The notes: generated by a model from the letters alone, not told the origin. A DNA stretch of 64,000 bases from Cordylochernes scorpioides (GCA_030710605.1 CP092879.1:47140576-47204575), one strand, 5' to 3'. Shown: positions 9,786 to 21,846, numbered from the stretch's first letter. Program-made: numbers and translations.

Positions 9786-11888
9786 CAGTAGAACTACTTC
9801 CCTGTAAAAGACACCTAATTGCAGAGCCAAAGTGTCCTTTAGGGAGAGGTGTCCTCTTACCGGAAAGTTGCTAAATACAGTAGAACTACCTCCCTGTAAA
9901 GGACACCTAATTGCAGAGCCAAAGTGTCCTTTAGGGAGAGGTGTCATCTTACCGGAAAGTTGCTAAATACAGTAGAACTACCTCCCTGTAAAGGACACCT
10001 AATTGCAGAGCCAAAGTGTCCTTTAGGGAGAGGTGTCATATCACCGGAAAGTTGCTAAATACAGTAGAACTACCTCCCTGTAAAGGACACCTAATTGCAG
10101 AGCCAAAGTGTCCTTTAGGGAGAGGTGTCATCTTACCGGAAAGTTGCTAAATACAGTAGAACTACCTCCCTGTAAAGGACACCTAATTGCAGAGCCAAAG
10201 TGTCCTTTAGGGAGAGGTGTCATCTTACCGGAAAGTTGCTAAATACAGTAGAACTACGTCCCTGTAAAGGACACCTAATTGCAGAGCCAAAGTGTCCTTT
10301 AGGGAGAGGTGTCATCTTACCGGAAAGTTGCTAAATACAGTAGAACTACCTCCCTGTAAAGAACACCTAATTGCAGAGCCAAAGTGTCCTTTAGGGAGAG
10401 GTGTCATCTTACCGGAAAGTTGCTAAATAGAGTAGAACTACCTCCCTGTAAAGGACACCTAATTGCAGAGCCAAAGTGTCCTTTAGGGAGAGGTGTCATC
10501 TTACCGGAAAGTTGCTAAATACAGTAGAACTACCTCCCTGTAAAGGACACCTAATTGCAGAGCCAAAGTGTCCTCTAGGTAAAGGGGTCCTCTTACCGGA
10601 AAGATGCTAAATACAGTAGAACTACCTCCCTGTAAAGGACACCTAATTGCAGAGCCAAAGTGTCCTTTAGGGAGAGGTGTCCTCTTACCGGAAAGTTGCT
10701 AAATACAGTAGAACTACCTCCCTGTAAAGGATACCTAATTGCAGAGTCAAAGTGTCCTTTAGGGAGAGGTGTCCTCTTACCGGAAAGTTGCTAAATATAG
10801 TAGAACTACCTCCCTGTAAAGGACACCTAATTGCAGAGCCAAAGTGTCCTTTAGGGAGAGGTGTCCTCTTACCGGAAAGTTGCTAAATACAGTAGAACTA
10901 CCTCCCTGTAAAGGACACCTAATTGCAGAGCCAAAGTGTCCTTTAGGGAGAGTTGTCCTCTTACCGGAAAGTTGCTAAATACAGTAGAACTACCTCCCTG
11001 TAAAGGACACCTAATTGCAGAGCCAAAGTGTCCTTTAGGGAGAGTTGTCTTCTTACCGGAAAGTTGCTAAATACAGTAGAAATACCTCCCTGTAAAGGAC
11101 ACCTAATTGCAGAGCCAAAGTGTCCTTTAGGGAGAGTTGTCCTCTTACCGGAAAGTTGCTAAATACAGTAGAACTACCTCCCTGTAAAGGACACCTAATT
11201 GCAGAGCCAAAGTGTCCTTTAGGGAGAGTTGTCCTCTTACCGGAAAGTTGCTAAATACAGTAGAACTACCTCCCTGTAAAGGACACCTAATTGCAGAGCC
11301 AAAGTGTCCTTTAGGGAGAGGTGTCCTCTTTCCGGAAAGTTGCTTAATATAGTAGAACTACCTCCCTGTAAAGGACACCTAATTGCAGAGCCAAAGTGTC
11401 CTTTAGGGAGAGGTGTCCTCTTACCGGAAAGTTGCTAAATACAGTAGAACTACCTCCCTGTAATGGACACCTAATTGCAGAGCCAAAGTGTCCTTTAGGG
11501 AGAGATGTCCTCTTATCGGAAAGTTGCTAAATACAGTAGAACTACCTCCCTGTAAAGAAAACCTAATTGCAGAACCAAATTGTCCTTTAGGGAAAGGTGT
11601 CCTCTTAACGGAAAGTTGCTAAATACAGTAGAACCTCCCTGTAAAGGACACCTATTTGCAGAGCCAAAGTGTCCTCTAGGGAAATGTGTCCTCTAACCGG
11701 AAAGTTGCTAAATACAGTAGAACCTCCCTGTAAAATACACCTAATTGCCGAACCAAAGTGTCCTTTAGGGAGAGGTGTCCTCTTACCGGAGAGTTGCAAA
11801 ATAGTAAAAATGGTAAAATTTTCAAATGAAAACTGTCCTTTATACAGAGGTGTCCTCTAGCGAGTGTCCTCTCATGGAGGTTCTACTG
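9786..11888. mobile_element. Pogo-like MITE expanded into a 92-bp minisatellite (copy A)
   Basis: The left end is TA|CAGTAGAACTACC and the right end GGAGGTTCTACTG|TA, inverted termini with TA flanks as in pogo-type Tc1/mariner elements. The interior is about 21 tandem 92-bp units, each beginning with the terminus itself (CAGTAGAACTACCTCCCTG), followed by AAAGGACACCTAATTGCAG, AAAGTGTCCTTTAGGGAG and TTACCGGAAAGTTGCTAA. Each unit also contains a dyad (AAAGGACACCT with AGGTGTCC). A single-copy relative lies at 62642-62894. Copy B (36898-39377) has a different unit number. Confidence 0.85.
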
Positions 11889-12184
11889 TATATCTGTGAA
11901 AATTATCCCAATAAAGAACGAATTTGCATATATATGTAGGATAATTATGAAATTTTTATTAATGAATTCATATATCTAACTATTATTACTATTAATTTTA
12001 ATTAAGATGATATAGATTAACATTAATATTTTTCCAAAATATTCGTTAGGTAAACCACCAGGCAAGCCGGGTGATTCAGTTAATATTTACCGATAACACA
12101 TCACCCTATTATAATATATTAATTGTATTTTCAACATTTTGTGTCTATGTTTAGATATATTTAAAATATCACTTTTATTATATA
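11889..12184. other. Intronic sequence; empty Helitron and foldback sites
   Basis: AT-rich, no gene. Position 12118/12119 (AATATA|TTAATT) is the unoccupied site of the Helitron found at 39607-41733 in copy B. Positions 12135-12148 are the unoccupied site of the foldback at 41764-41981. Confidence 0.75.
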
Positions 12185-12380
12185 TAAATGTTTAAAATAA
12201 AAAGGCATATCTTGACCAGGAGCACATTTGTTTTTTAAGTGGCAGAGCGCCATTTAGTGGAACAGAAATCAACGTGCTCCTGGTCAGGAAATGCCTTTTT
12301 TATTTTTTATGAATTAAAAGTATTTTTATTGTTTCAATATTTCGAGGGACAACTCGCCTCTCTTTATCGAGGATGTTTGT
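12185..12380. repeat. Dispersed GGTCAGGATATGCC palindrome plus foldback arm
   Basis: An inverted pair, AAAAGGCATATCTTGACCAG and CTGGTCAGGAAATGCCTTTT, about 110 bp apart. It is followed by TTTCAATATTTCGAGGGAC...TTTATCGAGG, a single arm of the GATAAAG/hairpin/CGAAATATTG motif on the minus strand. Copy B: 42050-42240. Confidence 0.65.
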
Positions 12381-12769
12381 ACTAAAATATATTAGCACGC
12401 GTATACCACTATCGTTCTACAAGGCCAATGAAAAAATTGTATATATATATCATTTAATATTTTTGACTGTGTCTTTAACACAGTTTTCTTTTACACGGCT
12501 TCACCCGTGTTCTGCACGTTTGAATGTTCGCCGAAAAAACTTGATTCTGTCTCCATCAAATATAATGTGCAGTGATATTATTATCATTATAGCAATTTCT
12601 AACTATAAAATAAATAAATTTGTCTAGTATTTGGTTAATTTGAATCTTCTTTACTTGAAAAATGTGACACGTATATTCCATCATCCAGGTTTAATTCTTT
12701 ATCCTGTTGAATTTTTCAGCCAAAATGGCGAAATATTGAGGAAGGGTGAATAAAGTACAAATAAATATA

Positions 12770-13135
12770 TATTAGAAGCAAAAAAGGCATATCCTGACTG
12801 TTCACATGAGCATTTTTAGATGACAGAGCACCATCTAGTGAAATAAAAATCAACTAAACGTTGATTTAATTTGTTCCATAACTCCGCCTTTGCCGGTACA
12901 AAGCCGGCTGAAAAAGGAGGAGGGGGAGCAGTAACAAGCTCGCTAAATAACCTGGGCTCAGCTGGCCCGGCTGATAGTACCCTGTAAGGGCTCCAGGGAT
13001 ACAGGATGAGTCTGTACTCCATGTTAGGGCTGCACATGGCGTCTGTTCCTCATATCAGAGGCGGTCATTTCTTACTAGAGCTAAGTCGGCCTGCTACTGA
13101 GTAGTGCTCTCAGTCTTAATGACAAAGACAGACGT
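12770..13135 (-). repeat. Dispersed repeat, - orientation (partner of 15945-16215)
   Basis: The segment from GTAACTCCGCC-type sequence to CAGTCTTAATGACAAAGACAG is the reverse complement of 15945-16215, about 250 bp with scattered differences. It is preceded by another GCATATCCTGAC unit. Probably a SINE or MITE family; the function is unknown. Copy B: 42640-43005. Confidence 0.7.
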
Positions 13136-14713
13136 ATTCTACCTCAGAGATAAGAAAGAAGGGAGACTTGTTCCATGATATATTTGCATAGTTTTATTTT
13201 TATATAGAGAGAGATTTTATTACCGCAATGTAATAAAATATTTTGTTTGTTACAGCAACAACAACAAAAGGCTTTATTGATATCCTTTAGTTTAATACAG
13301 ATTCTCCAAGCAGAAATGTAGGATACATGCAGGAAAAAAAGTAATAGCACCTTAATGGTGATATGATATTTATATACAAGAAAAAGTTATATAAAGACAA
13401 TCAAGCTAATAGATTAGTCTGGGTAAATTGGAGGAAAAGAAATTTATTATACATGGATTTACAGCGGATTCACCGCAAATGAAGGTATAAAAGCAAAAGC
13501 TAATCACAATCAAAGTTAAGATAATGAAATTTATACATTGTAATTACGACAATTGAGCTCATAAACAGATTTGAAAGGGTAAACCCGAGGGAAAAGAAAA
13601 AAGATACAAAATAAAGGAATTTAAAAAAAAACTGGAATGTACATATGATACATGTACTAAGATTTTTCTAAATAAAATAATTTCTCAGTTGATGAATAAA
13701 GATTATAAGAATATGAAGCGTAGCTTTTTTTTTTACAGTATTTTTACTCATAGAAAGCGAAATATAAAAGAGTATTCTGTTTGTTACGTAAGATAGAGAG
13801 ATCACAAAGAACCCTGTTACAACCAAACCAGAGTTGTCTGGGGGTCGGTGGAAGGATGGTCTGAACCGTTGGTTTTCGACCACTACGATTGATAGGCATC
13901 TCAGCTTGTTGTTAAAGTTTTTAAGGCAAGAGGTAAAAAAGGAAGAGCGTCTGGCCTATGTAAGAGCTGGATTTGAGGAATCCTCTAATTCCAAAGGTAC
14001 AAGGCCCCAATACCACGAGGCTACATGTGGCTGAAGTCAACAAGCCAAGAGAAAGAAACATGAAGGCATGTCTATTGGATACTTTTTTCTGATTATAAAA
14101 ATGCTCCAATGGCTCCCGATTCTTGCAAAATTGAAACCCCACCATCGAGTGCAAGTAACCAAACGGGGCTCTGATATATTTTGTAAGTGCAAAGTCGAAC
14201 TGTTTTTCACATGTGTAGACATGTGGTGCACTTACAGTAAAAGCAGTCGCCTACCTCTACCCACCATGATTATCATGGCCTGTACCACGCATACTTTAGA
14301 TAAGCAAAAAAAAAAAAGAGTTTTCTAATCCATTGAGTTCTGTGATATTAGTTCCCTGATATAGGTTACCCCGGAGCAATCTTTTTATTCGGACCACATT
14401 CCCATTAGTTTGTCTTTGAAAAAACGCCTCCTCATCTTTGTGCCAAGTTTTTTTTCTTCTTCTTTAATAAATATCACGTCATTTCTTTCTCGCTCAAATA
14501 CAATCATTCGTCAAAAAATGTTATGGACTTTTTAATAAATGGAGAAATCACTATAAAAAAAAACACACAAAAGTTTCGAAACTTGAATTTTATCTTTTTT
14601 TTTTCTTTTAAACAAAGTACAAATTCGACGATATATTAACAGTAATTAAAAATAATTTATTTAAGTTTTAATAGTTAGAAATGTTAACTATTTTATTATA
14701 TTTTATGATTTTA
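13136..14713. other. Intronic sequence, no gene recognised
   Basis: AT-rich. A 66-codon ORF at 13834-14034 (RQEVKKEERLAYVRAGFEES) has a protein-like composition but is not conserved as an ORF in copy B, where an extra A near 43806 shifts the frame. A block at 14100-14140 (TTTTGCAAGAATCGGGAGC on the minus strand) recurs at 21073-21100, so part of this is dispersed repeat. Confidence 0.5.
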
Positions 14714-14946
14714 CAATCATGGACAAAATTTAAGGTAATGGAAAATCTTTAATATCGCTGGTCCTGGTCGTCTACCTTTACTTTTTTTTTTTTTTTTGAA
14801 GAAGACAGAGTCAATTTTGTTTACGCTTGGTTATCTCGTGTGTCTTCAATAAAGGTCACTGTGTATCAAATATATTTCAGAGTTATTGTCTGAATCACGA
14901 TTTACATGCTAAAAGGTACAACTTCATTAAGTTTTGCCCATGAGTG
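14714..14946 (+). mobile_element. Tc1-type MITE, ATGGACAAAACTTAAGG termini
   Basis: Ends CAATCATGGACAAAATTTAAGG and ...TTAAGTTTTGCCCATGAGTG are imperfect inverted repeats flanked by TA. About 233 bp, no ORF. Related copies: 15463-15693 (inverted), 60877-61085, and fragments at 62480-62640 and 63870-64000. In copy B the same insertion is 44583-44814. Confidence 0.75.
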
Positions 14947-15069
14947 TATTTCTTAATTGAATTATTATTTTTTTAATTGTTGTTTTTATTGATTCGTTGA
15001 TTTTTCTAAAATTTTGAAATTTTCATAAATATTTATAGATCAGGAAGGTGTCAATACATAACTAATGAT

Positions 15070-15271
15070 TTGAAATGAAGGCGATAAAAACGTGGTGATT
15101 TTCTTTTAATGGTAAAAAAACAAGCTTTCAGGCAAGAATGCCCTTCTTCAGAATTCTTGTATTGAAGAAGGGCATTCTTGCCTGAAAGCTTGTTTTTTTA
15201 CCATTAAAGAAAATCACCACGTTTTTATCGCCTTCATTTCAAATATTATTGCGTGGCTACGTCATGTCTGA
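15070..15271. mobile_element. Foldback insertion with 14-bp target duplication (copy A only)
   Basis: A 202-bp insertion flanked by ACATAACTAATGAT (15056-15069 and 15272-15285). Copy B has this word once (44923-44936). The body is a palindrome with arms GAAATGAAGGCGATAAAAAC and its complement, about 80 bp each. Each arm ends in a GAAGAAGGGC hairpin, then TGAAAGCTTG. No ORF. A 14-bp direct repeat points to staggered retroposon-type integration rather than a TA-specific transposase. Confidence 0.9.
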
Positions 15272-15462
15272 ACATAACTAATGATATTCGACAAGCAAAG
15301 AGTCTGAATAATTTAGAAAGTTTTGAGTATGGTGAGTGGATTTATATAACCATTAACATTTTGATGGAAATTTTGTCAAAGCTGGTATTGTGGATTTGTC
15401 ACCGACCTGATTCTGATAATTTACAGAAATGGGAGATAGATAGTGTTTAAATTTTGAGTCTG

Positions 15463-15693
15463 CACTAATGGACAAAACTTTTAACTATAAATTTAACTAT
15501 AACTTTTAGCATGTATATCGGGATTCAGACAATAACTCTTAAAGATATTTGATACACAGTGACCTTTATAGAAGACACACGAGATAACCAAATGTTAACA
15601 AAATTTCCTCTGTCTCCTTCAAAACGTCAACATAAAAATAGACGATCAGCGACATCAAAGACTTTCCAATTCTTTAATTTTTGTCCATGAGTG
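15463..15693 (-). mobile_element. Second Tc1-type MITE, inverted relative to 14714-14946
   Basis: The same family in opposite orientation (CACTAATGGACAAAAC ... TTTGTCCATGAGTG). The interior includes the reverse complement of ATCTCGTGTGTCTTC and of the terminal 76-bp segment that forms the array at 61010-61767. Copy B: about 45113-45353. Confidence 0.7.
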
Positions 15694-15944
15694 TATTTTG
15701 ACGGGAGAGGTGATATTTTTCTTTTTATAGATCTATCAATAGATCAATAGATAGAGAAACCACCAGACGAGATAAACACATGATGTATATATGTACAGTA
15801 TTAGCATATCTCCATACAAAGTAAAATGCTATAAAGTGTGTGAAAAGTAACAATTTCTTCATTCTTATCTCCACTCAATCATATTAGGGTGTCAAGCTTG
15901 TAAAGCTTGAGACTTTTGATGGTGTCCCCATCATGATTGGCCGA

Positions 15945-16220
15945 AGTAGAATGCGTCTGCCTTTGTCATTAAGACTGGGAGCACTACTCAGTGGCAGGCC
16001 GACTTAGCTCCAAAAGAAATGGCCGCCTCTGACATGAGGAACAGACGCCATGTGCAGCCACTCCTAACATGGAGTACAAACGCTGCTCATCCTGTATCCC
16101 TGGAGGATCAGGAGCCCTTACAGGGTACTATCAGCCGGGCCAGCTGAACCCAGGTTTTTAGTGAGATTGTTACTGCTCCCCCTCCTCCTTTTTCATCCGG
16201 GCTTGGGACCGGCAAAGGCG
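15945..16220 (+). repeat. Dispersed repeat, + orientation
   Basis: Reverse complement of 12870-13135. Conserved parts are TGTCATTAAGACTGGGAGCA, GAACAGACGCCATGTGCAG and the GC-rich end GGGCTTGGGACCGGCAAAGG. The two lie about 3 kb apart in opposite orientation in both copies (B: 45600-45890). Confidence 0.7.
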
Positions 16221-16424
16221 GAGTTACAATTTAAAACTATTGAATAAGGTGAATAAACATACCAGGTTTCTACTCTCGTTAGAATTAGTTATTTCTATTA
16301 TTTGATAGCTAGTGGTATTCCTTTAGGTGATATTTAAGAGAAAAGTCACAAAGTTACATTATAACATGTCTCTATTCATGATGAAAATGTGTAAAATGTT
16401 TTAAAATCACAAACTATTTTCTCA

Positions 16425-16575
16425 CAATGAGTTTCTTTTTATATCAAAACGCTAGCTTTCAATCGATAATCGCTCTTCAACGGGTTTAATAAATATAAAT
16501 GATAATGTTCTATTAAGCCCGTTGAATAGTGATTATCGCTTGAAACCTAGCGTTTTGAAATGAAAAAACTCATTG
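16425..16575. repeat. Foldback palindrome near exon 2
   Basis: Left arm CAATGAGTTTCTTTTTATAT...CGATAATCGCTCTTCAACGGG; right arm CCCGTTGAATAGTGATTATCGC...AAAACTCATTG. The copy B version (46076-46222) is more perfect: CCCGTTGAAGAGCGATTATCGC then TTGAAAGCTAGCG. Shares the hairpin-plus-GAAA design of the other foldbacks. Confidence 0.85.
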
Positions 16576-16889
16576 CGAGAAAATATTTTGTAATTTTAAA
16601 ATTATAACAAGTGTTGTAATCTTACCATAAGGAACGGAAATATCTTTATTTACGGGACTGCTAACCACAGAATGAATTATTTTTGAGCCCCGATGGACGC
16701 ATAAAGCGGAATATATACAAAGCACTATGTACATTACACTTTTGGAGGGGCTTGGGGATGGGTGGCCAAGGGATCATCGCTAGGTGAGGCCAGGAGAGGC
16801 GGGATGTAGAGGAGGATCAGGGGGGCAGGGTGGTGATCCGCGGAGATCAGTATATTTGGTATGGTAAGACATTGAAGGGGTGTGTCCAG

Positions 16890-19800
16890 GATGGTCCCAA
16901 GAGCAACAAGGCAGGACTTGGGAGGGCCAATCAGGGGACGGCCCCCTGACGATGGACGCCGCCAGATTCAGCGAATGGTGGGAAGGGATGTTCGGAGAGG
17001 CGGCCTATCCTGCCGGGGAGGTGGGGCCTCTAGCCACGCCTCCTAGCCCCGCCCCTTCTACAAGCTCCGCCTCTTCTTCAAGTTCCTTCACTATAAGTTC
17101 TAGTGAGGTCCATACTAGCAATAACTTTGATTCTTCTTTCAGCGATCTCTCAAGGACATACTTTTTGTCCCTATCATCCCCAGTTATCTATTCTTCCTCA
17201 TCTACTCAACTTCCTGCTCAAACTGTTGATGAGAATGTTTATCAAACCAGTCCATTACCATCTCATCATATTGTTGCTTCTCTATCCCACAGAGATTTAT
17301 CATCCGGCCAACTAGTTTCTGTTGTAGATCTTGCAAATGAAAGCTTATCTGATGAGTCTACTCAGTTTTTGGGAGATAATTTGATACCGTCCTCTTCTTT
17401 GGCAAGCTCAAGTGAGTCGATGACATTAGTAGACTATGAAGAAATCAATAAAGAAACTCCATCGATAGAAATATCCTTAACAATAGAAGTTTCTGAACAG
17501 AATCTGTCAAGTTCGGTTGATACTTCCAAAGATTTAGTTGCTTCAAACAGCTCATTAGTCGTTAATGCATCTTCAAGGCCACATAGCGATGTGCCAATAG
17601 CCGCTTCAGAAATAAATCCTTCGATGTCATCTGTTGTTGATTCTTCCCCAGATCTCAATGTTTTGAATGAAGATTCTAACCCCCGCTTGTCAACAGGTTT
17701 TCCCGAAGTGCCTTTATTCAATGAAAGTATGCTCTTTTCAGGAGAACTACGTCCCACATCTAGCAATAAGTTGTTGAATGAAAGCTCAGAAGATTTGAAA
17801 ATTTTATCGGATATTTTATCAGACTTGGCTGTTACCGATTCTACAACGACATTGTTGATTCCTATAGCGTCCACAACAGAGAAAATATATCCTTCATATG
17901 GTGCTGATAATACGCCGATTCCTTCCATTCAGATGGATTCTATTCCTATTTCATCCAACTATGCAACTCTTGAAAAACCTCCCGATTTATTCAGTAGATA
18001 TTTGACTTTGTCTACTACCCTCGAGACATCAACCACAGAAATTATAGACACGCAACAAACAATATCTCCAACTTTGGAGTCAACTGGATTGGTACTGAAA
18101 GTTTCTTCACTTTTTCACTCAACTTTTCAAATGAATTCTACAAGTCAGAGCTTCTCTTCGTTAAGTATAACTTCAAATATTCCACCAACTCTATTGGATT
18201 CCATGTCTCAATCAATTGAAATATTTCCCTTAGATGCATCAATAACTGATGAAATTATTGAAACAGATGATTACCCTCAAAATTCTACATCTTCCATTTC
18301 TACACTTCAATCAACCGTGGAATCAACTATTGCAACGCTAACAATAAATTCTGATTCCAAATTCTTCATAAACCAGACTATACCAGACTATGCAGAAACA
18401 GAATCAGTAAGCATTGTTACTTCGTCTTCTTCAGTTTCAACAGGTTCTACTACATCTTTGCTAATAACAAGTGAATCCTATGCCTCAACTCAGCAAAATT
18501 TGACTGAATATTCTTCAATGATGATACCTGCACCTTCACAGCAAATTGAACCTCCACCGATCATCAAAGATGACTCAACTCTTGAATACTCGAATACCAA
18601 AGACATTCTGAACACATTGTCTTCTACATTTAGCAGCTTTAGTTCAGCAAATATCTCAACATCTTCAATGACTGAAACCCACTCGCATCCTGCCTCATCA
18701 AGCTATCCTCAAAGTAACATAACTACAGATGACACTGTCTACACTCTAAGTTCCCTTGATCTACAACCAAGTACATTCACTGTTGATATCATTTATACGA
18801 ATTTAAGTTCGTTTAACGACCAAATAAGTAAGACTGGAAAGATATTGATAAGATCTCAATCAGATATAAACCTGTCATCTTCATTCGCAACCAATGATAT
18901 TCAAATAACATCCAAAAGTTTGCCACTAAGTCAAATGACAGACCCTGCTGATCATTCTTTTTCAACCACGTACGAAAGTAGTTATTTTCAGAAAAGCAGC
19001 ATCATAGTGCATTCAAGTAGAAATCTTAGCTCTGGAATTCTCTTTAGTAGTTTGGTGCAAGAAGGCAGTGGAGTAGTTCATAGCCAAATACCAACTACTA
19101 TCACGAAAATTCAGAATAGCGTCAGAACTTCCACACCAACTGGACAGCAGCTTTCCTCGGATTCCATATTTAAGACCGACTCCCTTTTCTATATGACTAA
19201 TACCACTAAAACAGGTTAATCAAGCTACAAAGACACTTATACATTCTGATAATCTACAAAACTTTACAATAAAAGATTTAATTAATACTAAGTCTTCCCT
19301 GATTCCGTTCAGTAAAGAAACTTTTAGCTTGAGTACCATTGAGATAGCTCCATCACAAAGTATCGATTCAGTCAGTGTCAAGTCCTACACAGAGGCTACC
19401 AAAGATGCTCCACATTTGCTGAGAACGAATGCCATATCTGATGTTGGCAGCAGCGATCCTCAATATTTCCCCAGCACGCTTCCATTCCCACCGAGCGAAG
19501 ATGGTTCCACTATCAAATTCAGCCTTCGGTTCTATACCTCCAACGAAGATGCCTTGTCCTCTTTCACGCAGACATCAACAACTGCCTCTTCTATAAAGAC
19601 ATCAACAATTCCCTTCTCGATTATGTTAAACTTTTATCCTTTCTTTTCTCAATTGAACATGTCTTCAATGACTTCAATCCAATCCTCTACTACTGCATTT
19701 TCTCTCAAGTCCATCTTTGACTCGTACTCTTCTCATAAAGACATAAAATCTTCAGTCTCAACCCAGACTATGAAGACAACGCCCTTCAAGTCCAACCTTC

Positions 19801-20568
19801 CTATTGGCTCCTCACATGAAGACACGCCCCCTTCAGTCTCAATGCAGACTACAGTGACCGCACCATCCAAGTCCAGCTTTCATATAAGCTCATCCCCTGA
19901 AGATACGCCTCACTTTGTTTCAACCCAATCTACGGTTAGCTCACCCTTCAAGTCCAGGCTTCATCTACACTCTTTCCATGAAGACACGCCCCGGTCAGTC
20001 TCAACCCAATCTACCGTTAGCACACCCTTCAAGTCCAGTCTTTATCTACAATCTTCGCATGAAGACACGCCTTCTTCAGTCTCAACCCAGAGTTCGATTA
20101 CCACGCCCACCAAGTCCAGACTTCATCTACACTCTTCCCAAGAAGACACGTCCCACTATGTCTCAACCCAGTCTACGGTTAGCACGTCCATCAAGCCCAG
20201 CCTTCATCTACAATCTTCCCATGAAGACACGCCTTCTTCAGTGTCAACCCAGAGTTCGGTGACCACGCCCATCAAGTCCAGCTCTCATTCGTCATCCCAC
20301 GACACGTTTTCATCCATCTCAACCAAAACAACAACGATCCCATTCTTCAGCCTTCACGTCCTTTCTTCATCCTCTTTCATCCCAGCATCCTCCTCCACTA
20401 TCCTGTCCAGTCCAACCTCAACACTGCCCGGGGACCTCACCACAGTTGTGAGGGCCTCCAGGATCCCGTGGACTCCAGAGGGAAGTACAGAACAATCCAG
20501 CATCGAAGACACAGTCACCATCTTTAACTACACCGGGGTCGTGGACAGCTCCTACTGGGTCCGTACTG
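16890..20568 (+). pseudogene. Mucin-like exon 2, copy A (frameshifted)
   Basis: One very long exon. The acceptor is TCCAG|GA at 16888-16890; an in-frame stop at 16865 rules out a start further upstream. The donor is CTG|GTAAGT at 20568/20569 and the exon ends in phase 1. It encodes an extracellular Ser/Thr-rich stalk with many N-X-S/T sites, expected to be heavily O-glycosylated, and 27-residue repeats near the C-terminal end. In copy A an extra A in CTAAAACAGG (19208-19211; copy B has CTAAACAGG) shifts the frame to a TAA at 19217-19219; downstream codons resume unchanged in the other frame. The change is either a real null allele or a homopolymer error. About 20 amino-acid differences separate it from copy B. 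I recognise no named family. Confidence 0.8.
19730..20300 (+). repeat. Coding 81-bp (27-residue) tandem repeat, copy A
   Basis: About seven units of SSHEDTPxSVSTQSTV followed by x-S/T-P-x-K-S-S/R-L-H-L. Every unit is 81 bp, so the frame is kept. Units keep the acidic HEDTP cap and the basic KS/KSR segment while the rest drifts. The number of units is the same in copy B (49617-50187). Confidence 0.9.
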
Positions 20569-21209
20569 GTAAGTTGTCTTTAATTATTCTACTCTCTTCA
20601 CTAACACCTGGCTTTGATTCTACAATGTCTGTTCATTATCAAGATTATAACATAAAGCAGATCGACTTTTACACTAATAAGTATAATACAAATAAAAAAC
20701 ACCAAAAACGCGAATGTTTATTTTCACAAATAAATCAAACTTATACTGCCCTTACTGCTATGGAAAATATATTGGGAGGGCTTGGTTCATCAGTGGTGAA
20801 CCCTCCCAGCGGTTTCGCCAATTTAATCTACCAGACCGCCTTTTTATAACTCTAATACGGTATTGGATCATTCTGCTTTTATATGCAACACTGAAAGGTG
20901 GAATCTTAGAAATGGCATTTAAGCTAACTATGGACATAAGCTTTTAGGACAGTAGAATTACATTTAAATATTTGCTTCGAGCATTGCTCTTCCGCAAACA
21001 ATAAGGACAAGGCCAGTTAGACCAGAGTTCCTTTTTATTACTTGCGCTCACTGGTAGGGTTGGACTTTTGCAAGAATCGGGAGCAATTGAAGCAATTCTT
21101 CAGAAAAAAATGCCCAATGCATGTTTCGATCCTGGATCGTGACTGTCGAAAAATGGACGCTTCATACCACTCTTTCACCAACCCACTATCCCATACCTAA
21201 TCTAAATAT
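20569..21209. other. Start of intron 2; dispersed hairpin motif
   Basis: No gene. 20770-20820 holds GGGAGGGCTTGGTTCATCAG and, after a TGAACCCTCCC return arm, AGCGGTTTCGCC. The minus strand reads GGCGAAACC ... TGATGA. The same motif occurs at 7757, 34787, 36596 (inverted), 46388 and 50660. A block at 21073-21100 matches 14110-14135 (minus). Confidence 0.6.
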
Positions 21210-21525
21210 TGTCAAATAGCTCTACAACTCCGGTCACAGAAAGCTCCATGGGACACCTGTCAATTATCACTGGACCCCGAGGGGGGACTACAGGTGTGAG
21301 GGGTTCTCGGAATCTTATCGGCAAATAAGGAAAACGGGACGTCTCGGTGGCTGACGACGCTCATTATTATTATCTTTACCTTGGGATAAGTTGTTTTATC
21401 ATCTGACTCTCTCTCCCTATAAATACCTCTTGTATATAATTTTATTGGAGAACTAAAAGGCAAATTTCCTTTATAATAAATTAATTATCCCCAAATTTTC
21501 CCTTGCTTTATTTATCTCCGTGACA
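21210..21525 (+). mobile_element. Probable solo LTR (copy A only)
   Basis: A 316-bp segment absent from copy B, where the flanks meet near 51100. It starts TGTCAAATAGC, ends CTCCGTGACA, and is flanked by ATAT on both sides (21206-21209, 21526-21529). It contains TATAAATAC (21418) and AATAAA (about 21476), as expected of LTR promoter and polyadenylation signals. The TG...CA ends and size fit a solo LTR. The target duplication is short and AT-rich, so the call is tentative. Confidence 0.5.
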
Positions 21526-21846
21526 ATATATTTGGAAAAATAAACGTATAATAATTAAAAATGGAAAGAGAGCTATTTATAACCCATAGAGCGCAGAATG
21601 CCAATTACCCTGGCTGTCCAGCTCACTAGTATGGACTAGTGCCAAGAACTTTTAATCACGTCCTGAGTGGATCTCTGAGTTGAACCAGTTGACTAGGATT
21701 GACCAGTTACCATGTTGAGGTCGAGTCTGGCCATAGATGTAGGATTGAGGTGGGTCAGTCCGAGCAGGATAGCTGTTTGCATTCTATGTCTCAGGAAAAT
21801 TTGGATATATAAAGACGACTTACAAGAGTAATTCTCTATTGATAAT

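Noticed and set aside
13834-14034. 66-codon ORF with KKEERLAYVRAGFEES
   Set aside because: Protein-like, but the frame is broken in copy B by a single extra A and no domain is recognised.
13921-14154. FCKNREPLEHFY on the minus strand, reminiscent of a Nanos-type CCHC finger
   Set aside because: The second half of the finger is missing, the frame differs between copies, and the same DNA word recurs at 21073-21100, so it is a dispersed repeat.
15100-15240. A complete cis-acting hammerhead ribozyme in the foldback at 15070
   Set aside because: The apparent helix III and helix I come simply from the two arms of the palindrome, so pairing is not independent evidence. Kept only as a motif-level hypothesis.
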